A model generated the notes under the pieces. That model was not told the origin of the DNA. It was given only the letters and a program-made list of their open reading frames with translations, and did not search any database. A stretch of DNA of 64,000 nt from Oscillospiraceae bacterium (GTDB lineage Bacteria; Bacillota; Clostridia; Oscillospirales; Ruminococcaceae), in the NCBI GenBank assembly GCA_021203065.1, contig JAJQBX010000012.1, forward strand, positions 1 through 64,000, read 5' to 3'. Positions 34,334-43,074 of the stretch are shown here, in pieces (positions within the stretch are counted from its first letter, which is position 1; the number at the start of each line of letters is the position of its first letter). A program made the position numbers and the translations under genes.

Positions 34334-35614
34334 TCAACTGCAGCTCCCCGTCATCATCCTAAGTATGGTCCTATCCGTCTCATGCATACCCTCACGGGCG
34401 AGCTTTCCGACGTTAAGAATAGTGTTCTCAACACCCTTGACGACGATTCCGTCGCCGCTATAAAACTGACTTCCGTGCATCTGCATCTGCATTCCTAAGA
34501 GTCCCGCTTCAACCGCCGAGGCAATCTTTGCCGCACAGCTGGCTTTGGCACCGTCACAGATCATTCCGGAATCAATCGCAACGGCATTGACGATGGTATG
34601 GGCGATCTCACGGTAGCCTCCGCCATAGAGATAGGTCACTCCCGCTCCAGCTCCACAGCCTGCGCTTGTCGCTCCGCAATAGGCACTCAGCCGCCCGATT
34701 CCGGTTTTCATGTGGATAGTGACGAGGTTCGAGACCACGAGTGCCCGATAAAGCTTGTCCTCGGAGACGTTCAGCTCTTTGGCATAGACGATTACGGGCA
34801 GTGATGCCGTAAGCCCCTGATTTCCGCTTCCTGAGTTTATGACAACGGGCAGTTCGCAACCGTTCATTCGGGCGTCGGAGCCTGCGGCGGCATAGGCTTT
34901 CGCACGGTTATGGACGCTGTCGCCGTACGCCTGCAAAAGAATCTTTCCGATATTCGCTCCATAGTTGCCCCGAAGCCCTTCTTCAGCGATGGCGGTGTTG
35001 CAGTCAATTTGGCGGCTGAGTATATCTCGTACATCCTCTATATCCACTGTGTCTGCAAATTCAACAATCTTTTCAACTGTCAGGAGATTATGGTCGGTCT
35101 CAGAACTGTCTCCCTGCTCCTCATAATCTTTTTTGAAAAGCGAAACGCCGTCTTTCTTGATGCAGATTACATTCGTGTGTTGCCCGGCAATTTCCACATG
35201 GGCGGAGTGGTCTCCAGTATAAACAGAAACCTGAATGTCGAATACATATGGGCGGTCGGATTCTCTTACGTCAAAGGTCGCAGTTTCAAGATACTCCGAG
35301 ATCTCCGCTTTCTGACCAGAAGTTATCTCTGCAAGAACCTGAAGCTCCGCATCCTCACGACCGGCGACAATTCCTGCCGCTGCCGCAGTTGCAATTCCCC
35401 GACGCCCGCCGGTATTGGGGACGACTGCGCTCTTTACATTCTTTATTATATTTCCGCTCGCAAGAACTTCAACCCGAGCAGGTTTGCACCCAAGCGTTTT
35501 TCTCGCAAGTGCCGCGCAATAAGCCACGGCAATCGGTTCGGTACAGCCCATTGCCGGGATGAGCTCCTCACGCAAAATATTTATATATGACTGGTAGATG
35601 GATTTATCTGTCAT
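34334..35614 (-). CDS. cyuA: L-cysteine desulfidase family protein (CyuA/YhaM-like)
   Basis: Member of the UPF0597 family (YhaM/CyuA), Fe-S enzymes that break L-cysteine into pyruvate, ammonia and sulfide. The 426 residues show ELIPAMGCTEPIAVAYCAALA near the start and the Gly/Cys-rich GCGAGAGVTYLYGGG near residue 330. Conserved cysteines there (CGATSAGCGAGAG and ICDGAKASCAAKI) fit a [4Fe-4S] site as in serine dehydratases. ATG 35614 follows AGAGGTG; a GTG inside that site (35623) is less likely. It is last in an operon with a LytTR/GHKL two-component pair, which suggests that the pair senses cysteine, sulfide or redox state. Serine or another amino acid cannot be excluded. Confidence 0.85.
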   Translation of the reverse strand: MTDKSIYQSYINILREELIPAMGCTEPIAVAYCAALARKTLGCKPARVEVLASGNIIKNVKSAVVPNTGGRRGIATAAAAGIVAGREDAELQVLAEITSGQKAEISEYLETATFDVRESDRPYVFDIQVSVYTGDHSAHVEIAGQHTNVICIKKDGVSLFKKDYEEQGDSSETDHNLLTVEKIVEFADTVDIEDVRDILSRQIDCNTAIAEEGLRGNYGANIGKILLQAYGDSVHNRAKAYAAAGSDARMNGCELPVVINSGSGNQGLTASLPVIVYAKELNVSEDKLYRALVVSNLVTIHMKTGIGRLSAYCGATSAGCGAGAGVTYLYGGGYREIAHTIVNAVAIDSGMICDGAKASCAAKIASAVEAGLLGMQMQMHGSQFYSGDGIVVKGVENTILNVGKLAREGMHETDRTILRMMTGSCS

Positions 35615-35639
35615 AGAAGACACCTCTTTGAATGCTGTT

Positions 35640-36800
35640 TTAAGAATCCCCTCTGGGAATTTTTGCGATGACGTGCAGAACTCCCTCTCCCAATTCGATA
35701 TAGACGGTGCCGCCGTATTTCGAGCAAATCTTTTTCACCGCCACAAGCCCGATGCCTTCGTGTGCTTTTTTGGTGGTATAGCCGAGTGAGAATATGGGGC
35801 GAAGCTCTTCCTCGCTTTTGTCGCAGGGATTAGAAACCCTTATTACCGTGTGCCGGCTTCGATGCATCATAACAAGCTTGATATACCGTAGATCCGGATC
35901 CTTGTCACGAACTTCTTCTATTGCATTTTTAACGAGATTTCCGATGATGGTGTTCATCTCATAGGCGGTACAGCGAAGATTCTCCATGGAATCCTCCACC
36001 CTCACATCAAGTCGGATGCCGTCAAGGGCGGCACGCTCGACAAATGTATGCACCAAGGCAGAGACTGCCGGATTTTTGATGGGCAAAAGCTCGTTCGTTT
36101 TGCTCACCTTGCCTACGATAGTATCCATATAGGCTCTCGCCTCGCAGTAACGTTCCTGATCAACAAGTCCCGCCACCGTCTGCAAATGCAGATTGAAATC
36201 GTGGCGTTGCTCCCTTATAATCTGCATAAAATCGAGAAGCTCACGCTGATACTGCTGATCGACGAGAGCTTTGGCATAGTCGAAGCTGCTGGCAATGGAG
36301 AGATTAAAGCAATAAATATCTGCAACCAGAGCTATTGCAGTGAAGATGACGAGAATCCATTCTGTACTCTCAGTGAATGTGGATATAAAAAACAAGAGCC
36401 ACAGGTGCCACAAAAGAAGTGTTATCTGCATAACAGCGAGTGCCGCAATACGTCGTCTCAATCTCACATGCCACTCATGTTCAACGCAGAGAAGCATGCT
36501 CACGTCCTTGGGAATCAGAGATTTGTCACCGGCATAACATACGATTGCAGGCACAGATACCAAGGCAAGCGGCAGAAGTGCTGAGAAAACAGCACCGCAG
36601 CTCAGGCTGATAACCCGCTCAAAAATCTGTGTAAAGAGGAAAAATATCAATGTGAGACCTATGGCAAAGCCGACCTTCCAGACGGTGTTATTACTTTGAC
36701 CCGGACGGTCAAGTCCTGACAGCAGACCTCCGAGAAAACAGCATACTCCGAGATCCAATATTGCAATCAGAACGGTAAAAATTACGGCGTAATCTCCCAT
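35640..36800 (-). CDS. GHKL-type sensor histidine kinase
   Basis: Membrane sensor kinase, 386 residues. The first 170 or so residues hold five or six hydrophobic spans (for example GFAIGLTLIFFLFTQIF and ITLLLWHLWLLFFIS) with no large external domain. A Spo0B-like helix follows with the phospho-accepting His in REQRHDFNLHLQTVAGL, then a GHKL ATPase with the N box NTIIGNLVKNAIEEV and the G box region HEGIGLVAVKKICSKYGG. This is the AgrC/CitA-like architecture. It starts 12 bases after its response regulator and lies 26 bases before the desulfidase gene. The ligand is unknown; peptide ligands are common for such sensors. Confidence 0.87.
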   Translation of the reverse strand: MGDYAVIFTVLIAILDLGVCCFLGGLLSGLDRPGQSNNTVWKVGFAIGLTLIFFLFTQIFERVISLSCGAVFSALLPLALVSVPAIVCYAGDKSLIPKDVSMLLCVEHEWHVRLRRRIAALAVMQITLLLWHLWLLFFISTFTESTEWILVIFTAIALVADIYCFNLSIASSFDYAKALVDQQYQRELLDFMQIIREQRHDFNLHLQTVAGLVDQERYCEARAYMDTIVGKVSKTNELLPIKNPAVSALVHTFVERAALDGIRLDVRVEDSMENLRCTAYEMNTIIGNLVKNAIEEVRDKDPDLRYIKLVMMHRSRHTVIRVSNPCDKSEEELRPIFSLGYTTKKAHEGIGLVAVKKICSKYGGTVYIELGEGVLHVIAKIPRGDS

Positions 36801-36811
36801 AACAATAACCT

Positions 36812-37558
36812 CTACAAAACGGAAATATTCTCTTGGAGTAGACGCTTGAGCTCCGGCATTTTCCGGCGGCTGACGGGAATCGGTTCCGATACGCCCTTAA
36901 GCGTCAGGCGATAGGAACGCCCTACTTCTTCGGAGGACAATGACTCCGCCATACTCAGCGGAATCAGGCAGGACTGATGACAGCGGTAAAAGCCGTATTC
37001 GCTGAGGACGTTTTCCATTTCCTGCATGGAAGCAGAAGTCATAAGAGGCTCGCCGCTTTTTCTTATCACAGCCACTTTTCTGTTCTTCTTTTCGAGATAG
37101 ACTATGTCATTGACATCTATAAGAAACATACCGTCATCGGTGGATATTCCGACTTTTATCGGCTCCGAAGAGCGGTTACTGCCGCTCTGATGATCTCGTA
37201 TACGCTGGAGAGTCTCGGCAAATCTCTCCCTTTTCACGGGCTTTACCAGAAAATCAACAGGCGCATAATCATAACCCTCAAGCGCAAAGCCGGCATGACC
37301 GGTCAGGAAGACGATGGAGACCCCGGGCAATTTCTTATGAATATCCGACGCCAGCATAAAGCCGCTGCCGTTCGGCATCTGTATATCCAAGAATGCGGCG
37401 TCAATGGCTGTGGTTTCGAGTATTTCAAGGGCTTCATCACGGCTCTCAGCAGTTCCGACGACAGAAAAATCCGGGTATTCCTGCAGCAGTGCCGCTACGG
37501 TATCCAACACATATGGCTCATCATCTACCAGAATAACCCGGATCTTATTTTTTTGCAT
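36812..37558 (-). CDS. LytTR-family response regulator
   Basis: 248 residues: a receiver domain (IRVILVDDEPYVLDT, phospho-Asp in AAFLDIQMPNGSG, Lys in DFLVKPVKRERF) and a C-terminal LytTR DNA-binding domain (VNDIVYLEKKNRKVAVIRKS, then YRCHQSCLIPLSMAE). LytTR proteins bind paired direct repeats near promoters. I use ATG 37558 after GGAGGCG. The ATG at 37579 would sit at the likely transcription start. It is the first gene of the regulator-kinase-desulfidase operon. Confidence 0.9.
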   Translation of the reverse strand: MQKNKIRVILVDDEPYVLDTVAALLQEYPDFSVVGTAESRDEALEILETTAIDAAFLDIQMPNGSGFMLASDIHKKLPGVSIVFLTGHAGFALEGYDYAPVDFLVKPVKRERFAETLQRIRDHQSGSNRSSEPIKVGISTDDGMFLIDVNDIVYLEKKNRKVAVIRKSGEPLMTSASMQEMENVLSEYGFYRCHQSCLIPLSMAESLSSEEVGRSYRLTLKGVSEPIPVSRRKMPELKRLLQENISVL

Positions 37559-37583
37559 GGTCTTCTCGCCTCCAATCACCTAC

Positions 37584-37617
37584 ATTATAGCACCAATGTG
37601 GCTCCGTTGTCAACGGA
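37584..37617 (-). promoter_or_regulatory. Promoter with palindromic operator of the LytTR operon
   Basis: Minus strand: TTGACA (37613-37608), 18-nt spacer, TATAAT (37589-37584). The perfect palindrome TCCGTTG-A-CAACGGA (37617-37603) lies over the -35 box, a good site for repression or autoregulation. Confidence 0.75.
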
Positions 37618-37670
37618 AATTCCACTGACAGCGCACAAATGTAGGCGTATGGCGGACAAAAGACTACTTT

Positions 37671-37934
37671 TTATGCTTCGTCTATCAGCTTCTTGCAGGC
37701 TTTGGCGAGCTCATTGGGGCAGGATTCTCCGCCGTGGCAGTCGATACCCATAGTTCTCGTTGCCACATCCTCAAGAGTAAGCCCCTCTGCAAGAGCCGCA
37801 ACGCCTTGGGTGTTGCCCTTGCAACCGCCGATAAACTTCACGTTATGTATCACGCCGTTTACCACATCAAAATGGATTTCCCCTGCGCATACTTTTCCGT
37901 TGGTCTTATAGACCACATGCTGATCTTTAACCAT
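37671..37934 (-). CDS. TSCPD-domain protein
   Basis: 87-residue protein of the TIGR03905 type. The TSCPD domain, first seen at the C-terminus of some ribonucleotide reductases, shows YKTNGKVCAGEIHFDVVNG, FIGGCKGNTQGVAALAEG and GIDCHGGESCPNELAKAC. Five cysteines (in CAG, GGCKG, DCHG, SCP, ACK) could bind metal or undergo redox chemistry. ATG 37934 follows GAGGAG; a longer frame overlaps the exporter gene and is rejected. It is last in the chaperone-thioredoxin-exporter operon. Role unknown. Confidence 0.8.
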   Translation of the reverse strand: MVKDQHVVYKTNGKVCAGEIHFDVVNGVIHNVKFIGGCKGNTQGVAALAEGLTLEDVATRTMGIDCHGGESCPNELAKACKKLIDEA

Positions 37935-37950
37935 ATTAGCTCCTCTCTTA

Positions 37951-39708
37951 CTAAGCCCTCTGCTCCTGCTTTTGCAGGTTGACGTACTGCTTGTAGGTCG
38001 CATTTGACTCATACAGCTCTTTGTGAGTGCCGCTTCCGGTGACCTTTCCGTTCTCTAGGAAGATGATGTTGTCGGCGTTCTCAACAGTACGGAGATTATG
38101 AGCGACCACTACTGTGGTTCTGCCCTCCATAAGCTTCCCGAGAGCGGATACAACATGGCTCTCATTCAAGGCATCGAGGCTCGAGGTTGCTTCATCAAGG
38201 AGAAGATACTCGGGGTCTCTTATCATCATACGGGCAAGAGCGATTCTCTGCTTTTCACCGCCCGAAAGCTTGCTTCCTACGTCGCCGACATCAGTATCAA
38301 GACCCTGAGGCATCTTATCGACCAATTCTGTTACGTTTGCGGCATCCATAGCGGACTTGAGTGCCTCGTCGGAAACTCCCTCGTCTACGCCGTAGGTGAT
38401 ATTATCACGGACTGTGCCGAACAGAAGCGGACTTGACTGCGGAACCATTCCGAACGCCGCACGCCATTCGTTAAGGTGAATTGTCTCAGCTTCGATGTCG
38501 CCGAACATAATCTTTCCGTCATCCGGCTGATAGAGACGCTCAAGAAGCTTGAGGACTGTGGTCTTGCCTGAACCGGAGGGACCGACGATTGCAGTAACCT
38601 TGCCCTTCGGGAAGGTCATCGAAACATCGTCAAGAACCTTTTCGCCGTCATTATAGCTGAACGTAACGTTCTCAAGAGTAATATCCGCATCCGGAATGTC
38701 GAATGTGCGCTTGCGCTCCATCTTTTCTGGCTCTTTCATTATAATCTCGCTTATAGCCTTCGTGCCGCCCTGAGTCTGCTTAACGTTCTGCCAGCAGAAG
38801 ACAAACTGATAGGAATAAACGGCTATGATGGAACCGTACATATAAACGGTGAGCAGGCTTTCCGTAGTCAGAATTCCCTGACTTAAGAGATAACCGCCAT
38901 AGATAAGGATGATACCGTCTACCACAGCATCCATGCCATAAATCAAAGGCTGAGCCAGCATATCAAGCACTGCCATCTTGACCTTTGCCTTGAAGCAGGC
39001 TTTTGCCGCCGCATCATTTGCGGCATCTTCCTTTTTCTCCGCCGCACTTGCCTTGATCTGCTTGAGAGAACCAAGATGCTCTGCAAGATAATTCGTGTAG
39101 TTGGCGTTGGCGGTTGTGATTTCATACTGCGCATTGTGCATGAAATGGGACGGAATGTTGGCAATGATAATGCAAGGAATCAGCAATGCCATCATAATCA
39201 TCATGGAGGTATTTACTCCACCGACAATTGCCAGCATGCTCACCAGATAGTAGACATACAGAACCATGTTGATGACATAGCTTATGGTATAGTCAATGTT
39301 TTCCGTATCGGTGGTAACACGGCTGACCAGAGTGGTTGGCGGCATCTCGTCAAGATCTTTCATCGGAAGATGAATAATCTTTGACCAGATGGTTCTTCTT
39401 AAGCATCTCTGGGTGTTATAGCTTATGTAGACACTGAAAAAACTTAATGGAAAGCTCAGTAAAGTGCTTGCAAGCGTCACTGCAACGTAGGTGACGACAA
39501 GACTGGGATCAAAAATTTCTCCCGCAATAATCTGCGCCTTAACCGAGGGCAGAAGCACATACACGGTAGAAAAGGCAAGAGAAACTACCAGATAGATTAC
39601 GTAATAGTAAATCGGGACTCTGGAAACCTTTAATAAGTTGAACAGCGGCTTCCATGTATGAGTGATTTTCTTTTTCTCGGTTTTAGCTTCAGTTTTAACT
39701 GTTGTCAT
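37951..39708 (-). CDS. ABC exporter half-transporter, second subunit
   Basis: Type IV ABC exporter, 585 residues: six-span membrane domain (residues about 30-330) and an ATPase domain with Walker A GPSGSGKTT, signature LSGGEKQR, Walker B YLLLDEATSSLD and H-loop VVVAHNL. All catalytic residues look intact. It lies 17 bases after the other half-transporter, so the two likely form a heterodimer. The substrate is unknown. The position behind two chaperones, a thioredoxin and a Fe-S protein hints at a thiol-containing peptide or redox metabolite. Confidence 0.88.
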   Translation of the reverse strand: MTTVKTEAKTEKKKITHTWKPLFNLLKVSRVPIYYYVIYLVVSLAFSTVYVLLPSVKAQIIAGEIFDPSLVVTYVAVTLASTLLSFPLSFFSVYISYNTQRCLRRTIWSKIIHLPMKDLDEMPPTTLVSRVTTDTENIDYTISYVINMVLYVYYLVSMLAIVGGVNTSMMIMMALLIPCIIIANIPSHFMHNAQYEITTANANYTNYLAEHLGSLKQIKASAAEKKEDAANDAAAKACFKAKVKMAVLDMLAQPLIYGMDAVVDGIILIYGGYLLSQGILTTESLLTVYMYGSIIAVYSYQFVFCWQNVKQTQGGTKAISEIIMKEPEKMERKRTFDIPDADITLENVTFSYNDGEKVLDDVSMTFPKGKVTAIVGPSGSGKTTVLKLLERLYQPDDGKIMFGDIEAETIHLNEWRAAFGMVPQSSPLLFGTVRDNITYGVDEGVSDEALKSAMDAANVTELVDKMPQGLDTDVGDVGSKLSGGEKQRIALARMMIRDPEYLLLDEATSSLDALNESHVVSALGKLMEGRTTVVVAHNLRTVENADNIIFLENGKVTGSGTHKELYESNATYKQYVNLQKQEQRA

Positions 39709-39725
39709 AATTATTTCCTCCTCTC

Positions 39726-41564
39726 TCAGATAGCGATGCCCGCAAACTGCAGGTCTACCATTTGCTGATAGAGTGAGCAGCTCTTCATGAGCGTATTATG
39801 ATCGCCGGAAGCTACGATGCTTCCTTTATCCATAACCAAGATCTGATCGGCATCACGGACACTGTCCATATTGTGCGCTACCATGATGACGGTATGGTGC
39901 TGGCGCAGATTCTCAAGCGTTGATACGATCTGGCTCTCAGCCTGAGCATCAAGGTTGGAGGTGATTTCATCAAGAATGAAGATATGAGCATCCATAAGAA
40001 GTGCTCTTGCGATGGCGATACGCTGTCTCTGACCGCCGGAGAGGTTGGCACCGTTTTCTCCTACTTCGGTGTTAAGACCCTGCGGGAAGCTCTCGATGAA
40101 TCCGAGTGCATCAGCTTCTGCGGCAGCTGCTCTTATGGCTTCGTCGGACACTTCTCCGTCAACGCCATAGGCAATGTTATCCCTGATTGTGCCGGAGAAT
40201 ATCTGGCAGTCCTGAGGGATATAGCCTATATTTTTTCTCCAGCCGTACAGCTCATATTCTGTGGATTCAACGCCGTCCAAAGTTACACTGCCGTCTTGTG
40301 GCGCATAGAAACGCTCGATAAGGCTCAGGGTCGTTGACTTGCCGGCACCGGACGGTCCCACAAGTGCTGTAAGCTGTCCCTCGGGAGCGGTGAAAGAAAC
40401 ATCTTTAAGAACAGGCTCATCTTTATAAGAGAATGTAACATTCTGGAATGAGAGGTCGCCGTTTGCATCCTTAGCAGCCATGGTTCCAAGGTTCTCTTCT
40501 GGCAACTGGCTGGTGGCATCCGAAAGACGGGCACATGCACCCTGATTGCGCTTAAGACTCTGCCACAGGCTCATAATGCTGCTGAAGCTTGAGTTCAGGG
40601 TATTGGCATAGAGATAGAACGCAATCCACACGGAAACGTCAATCTCTCCCGACTGAATCATAAAGACACCCATGAGGATAATAACAAGCTCCTGCAACAC
40701 CGATGTTACTGTATCAGCGAAAGAAATGATAAGCGACGCCACCGAGTTCTTCATGCCGGTCTCAAAATACTTATCAATCCACCATGCACCGTTTGCCTCC
40801 TCACGCTTTTCCTGCCCGAAAAGCTTGGTCAGGGTGAGATAGGGAAGAATAGCCGAGAAGTAACGGGTGAGGTCGGAGAGCTTGCCCTGAATACGGTTGT
40901 TCATCTTGAAGTAAACTCTGCCTGCGATGATACCGACCGCATAGCAAAGCGGAATGCAGATAACCATAGAAAGCGCAAGCTTCCAGTGGTAACCGAAAAT
41001 CAGCACGAATGAACCGATGAATGTATAAATAACGCTGAAAATTGAAGCTATTCCGTAAGAGAAGAATTCACTCAAGGTAGTCGTGTCATCTGTGGTACGG
41101 CTGATTAAGTCTCTCGGTTCATTCTCTTCATAATAGTTCAGAGGCAAGCGGCTCAGTCTGCGCCAGATAAAGTTCTGCATTCTCATCTGATTCAGGTGAG
41201 AGGTATATCCGGCTATAAACTGATAGACCGCTGTCAGAATTGCCTGCCCGAGTATTACGAGAGTTGCAGTCACCGCAACCTGAACGGAAAAGTTTCCTGC
41301 GTAAATCTGCTCGGTATACTGTGGGAACAAAAGCGTGAGGGTTCCCTGAGTAAGGGTGACGACAGTACACAATGCGATAAGCACCCATGGGAACTTGACG
41401 TTCCGGATCATGTACAGGAACGGTCTCCATTGCTGACGCTTGTTTTCCTGTTCAAGAGTGCGGTAGTTGCTCGTCATCATCTGCTGAGCATTTGCACGCT
41501 TCCTATACTCTTTCCATTTTTGTTTTTCTGCTTTTCTTTCTGCTTTGCTTTCCTTGTTTTTCAC
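39726..41564 (-). CDS. ABC exporter half-transporter, first subunit
   Basis: Type IV ABC exporter, 612 residues, with an unusual charged N-terminal extension (first 45 residues, rich in Lys/Glu/Arg). Then come a six-span membrane domain and an ATPase domain with Walker A GPSGAGKST, signature LSGGQRQR, Walker B IFILDEITSNLD and H-loop IMVAHNM. It starts inside the stop of the FKBP/trigger-factor-like gene (ATGA overlap), so the chaperone and exporter are coupled in translation. It pairs with the next gene. Confidence 0.88.
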   Translation of the reverse strand: MKNKESKAERKAEKQKWKEYRKRANAQQMMTSNYRTLEQENKRQQWRPFLYMIRNVKFPWVLIALCTVVTLTQGTLTLLFPQYTEQIYAGNFSVQVAVTATLVILGQAILTAVYQFIAGYTSHLNQMRMQNFIWRRLSRLPLNYYEENEPRDLISRTTDDTTTLSEFFSYGIASIFSVIYTFIGSFVLIFGYHWKLALSMVICIPLCYAVGIIAGRVYFKMNNRIQGKLSDLTRYFSAILPYLTLTKLFGQEKREEANGAWWIDKYFETGMKNSVASLIISFADTVTSVLQELVIILMGVFMIQSGEIDVSVWIAFYLYANTLNSSFSSIMSLWQSLKRNQGACARLSDATSQLPEENLGTMAAKDANGDLSFQNVTFSYKDEPVLKDVSFTAPEGQLTALVGPSGAGKSTTLSLIERFYAPQDGSVTLDGVESTEYELYGWRKNIGYIPQDCQIFSGTIRDNIAYGVDGEVSDEAIRAAAAEADALGFIESFPQGLNTEVGENGANLSGGQRQRIAIARALLMDAHIFILDEITSNLDAQAESQIVSTLENLRQHHTVIMVAHNMDSVRDADQILVMDKGSIVASGDHNTLMKSCSLYQQMVDLQFAGIAI

Positions 41565-42511
41565 AAGATCACCGCCTTAAATTTGTCTGCAAAATATTTC
41601 TGAATGCACTGGACTATGTAGTTATCCCCGGCAAATTTCAGATAGTCTTCATAGGGCATTTGTTGTCTGAGCTTTTCCTCATCCATGCCCTTGGCGACGT
41701 ATTCCGCCACCATTGCTTCGTAGCTTTCACGATTGAACTCTACGCCGTCACGCTCCGCAGTGGCACGGCTGATAAGCCTGTTTTTGACATTCTCCTCAGC
41801 CTTGCCACGGTAGAAGCTTTCTTTTTCTTCCTTGCCACCGGGAATTATCTTAGCTTCCATTTCCTCAAGGGTCATGCCGTCTTTCTCTGCGAACATCTGG
41901 AACTGCGCCTTGCCCTCCTCTATAGCCTCGGCGATTTCCGGCTCAATGTCCCCGAATTCGCACTGTTCACGAAGAGCCTTGGTGAGAAAGCTCACGATGC
42001 CGTCAAGCTTCTTGCGCTTGTCCTTGTTCTCATGCTCCTCCCGCTTGTGCTCCCGATACGCATTTAAATCATTGAAGCCAGCTTTTTTTGCGAGGTCGTC
42101 GGTGACCTCGGCAGGAATTATCCTCTTGATTTCGGAAATAGTTCCCGGCTTTCCCTGACCACGCTTCGGAAGAACAACATCGTCTCCCGTCTTTTTGCCG
42201 AGAAGCGACTGCTCGAAGTCCTTGTCATAGAACCCTTTCCCGACGTTAATCTGGATGCTTCCAGACGACGCCTGCGCCTCGTGACGATAGTCGGCACCGT
42301 TCGGGTCTGCGTCAACCGGTGTTTCCACCTGAATCACCACGATGTCTCCGGGGCTTATGCCGTCGGAGGTCGCTTCGATAGTGGCGAAGCGATTGCCTAA
42401 GTCAGCTACGTCCTTGTCGAGCACTTCCGGAGAAACTTTCAGCTGAAGCAGTGCGTCAGGCACCGCAATCCCCCGGAAGTCCACAAATTTTGTTAGTTTG
42501 CCTCTGTCCAT
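41561..42511 (-). CDS. Trigger factor-like FKBP prolyl isomerase
   Basis: 316 residues. An FKBP-like domain (ISPGDIVVIQVETPVDADPN to about residue 125, with FYDKDFEQSLLGKKTGDDVV) is followed by a trigger-factor-type C-terminal helical region (LNAYREHKREEHENKDKRKK and the helices to the end). The ribosome-binding N-terminal tail of true trigger factor is missing, so it should act as a dedicated, ribosome-independent folding factor. It overlaps the exporter gene by four bases and lies 18 bases after the Fe-S protein gene. GAGGGGAG precedes the ATG. Confidence 0.75.
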   Translation of the reverse strand: MDRGKLTKFVDFRGIAVPDALLQLKVSPEVLDKDVADLGNRFATIEATSDGISPGDIVVIQVETPVDADPNGADYRHEAQASSGSIQINVGKGFYDKDFEQSLLGKKTGDDVVLPKRGQGKPGTISEIKRIIPAEVTDDLAKKAGFNDLNAYREHKREEHENKDKRKKLDGIVSFLTKALREQCEFGDIEPEIAEAIEEGKAQFQMFAEKDGMTLEEMEAKIIPGGKEEKESFYRGKAEENVKNRLISRATAERDGVEFNRESYEAMVAEYVAKGMDEEKLRQQMPYEDYLKFAGDNYIVQCIQKYFADKFKAVIL

Positions 42512-42528
42512 TTAAACTCCCCTCTTGT

Positions 42529-42729
42529 TTATTTTTCTTTATAGTAAAGCATACAGTGACAGTAGCCCTCAAATTCCGGATCGGCAATCTGGTCTTTGAA
42601 CTCCTGACATATACACTTATACTCTTCTTTGTTTTCCGTGCGGCAAGGGCAGTATCCGCCACGCTCTCTTAACCCTGCACGGATTTGCGCCACCACAGCC
42701 GTGTCTTCATTCAGTCTGATTCTTCCCAT
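42529..42729 (-). CDS. Ferredoxin-thioredoxin reductase catalytic-chain-like Fe-S protein
   Basis: 66-residue protein with the CPC, CIC and CHC triple motif (GYCPCRTENKEEYKCICQEF, then GYCHCMLYYK). This matches the order and spacing of the catalytic chain of ferredoxin:thioredoxin reductase, which holds a [4Fe-4S] cluster beside a redox disulfide. The protein is shorter than plant enzymes, and no variable (A) chain gene is near. The thioredoxin encoded just upstream is the obvious partner: electrons could flow from ferredoxin to the cluster to thioredoxin. GGAGAAA precedes the ATG. Confidence 0.8.
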   Translation of the reverse strand: MGRIRLNEDTAVVAQIRAGLRERGGYCPCRTENKEEYKCICQEFKDQIADPEFEGYCHCMLYYKEK

Positions 42730-42740
42730 AACGTTTCTCC

Positions 42741-43061
42741 TTAGTCGTACAGCATTTTTGCGATATGCTGTTCGAGATGATCAGTATCCATACCGCCCAT
42801 CGCTTCATGAACTTCTTCGCCATTGTGGAAAAACTTAATGGTCGGAACGCCATTAATCTGATAACGTTTGCGGGTTTCAGGATTATGCGTGACGTTTATC
42901 TTGATGAAAGAAATCAGAGGCATATCGTTGGAAGCTTCCCGGAAAAACGGCTCCAGATAGACGCATGAGCCGCAATGGTCGCCGTAATAATCAACCACTG
43001 CATATTCCGATGCCGAAAGTAACTTATCATAGGTTTCGTCTGTAGCAGTTATGACAGCCAT
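42741..43061 (-). CDS. Thioredoxin-like protein with CGSC active site
   Basis: 106-residue single thioredoxin domain: YAVVDYYGDHCGSCVYLEPF holds the active site CGSC in place of the usual CGPC, and GVPTIKFFHNGE carries the cis-proline. It has no signal peptide, so it is cytoplasmic. Serine instead of proline between the cysteines normally makes the disulfide less reducing. It lies between a trigger-factor-like gene and the FTR-like gene in one operon. Confidence 0.88.
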   Translation of the reverse strand: MAVITATDETYDKLLSASEYAVVDYYGDHCGSCVYLEPFFREASNDMPLISFIKINVTHNPETRKRYQINGVPTIKFFHNGEEVHEAMGGMDTDHLEQHIAKMLYD

Positions 43062-43074
43062 AATTTTCTCCTCC

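Noticed and set aside
36977-37753. 258-codon plus-strand frame over the LytTR gene
   Set aside because: Shadow of the response regulator and its promoter.
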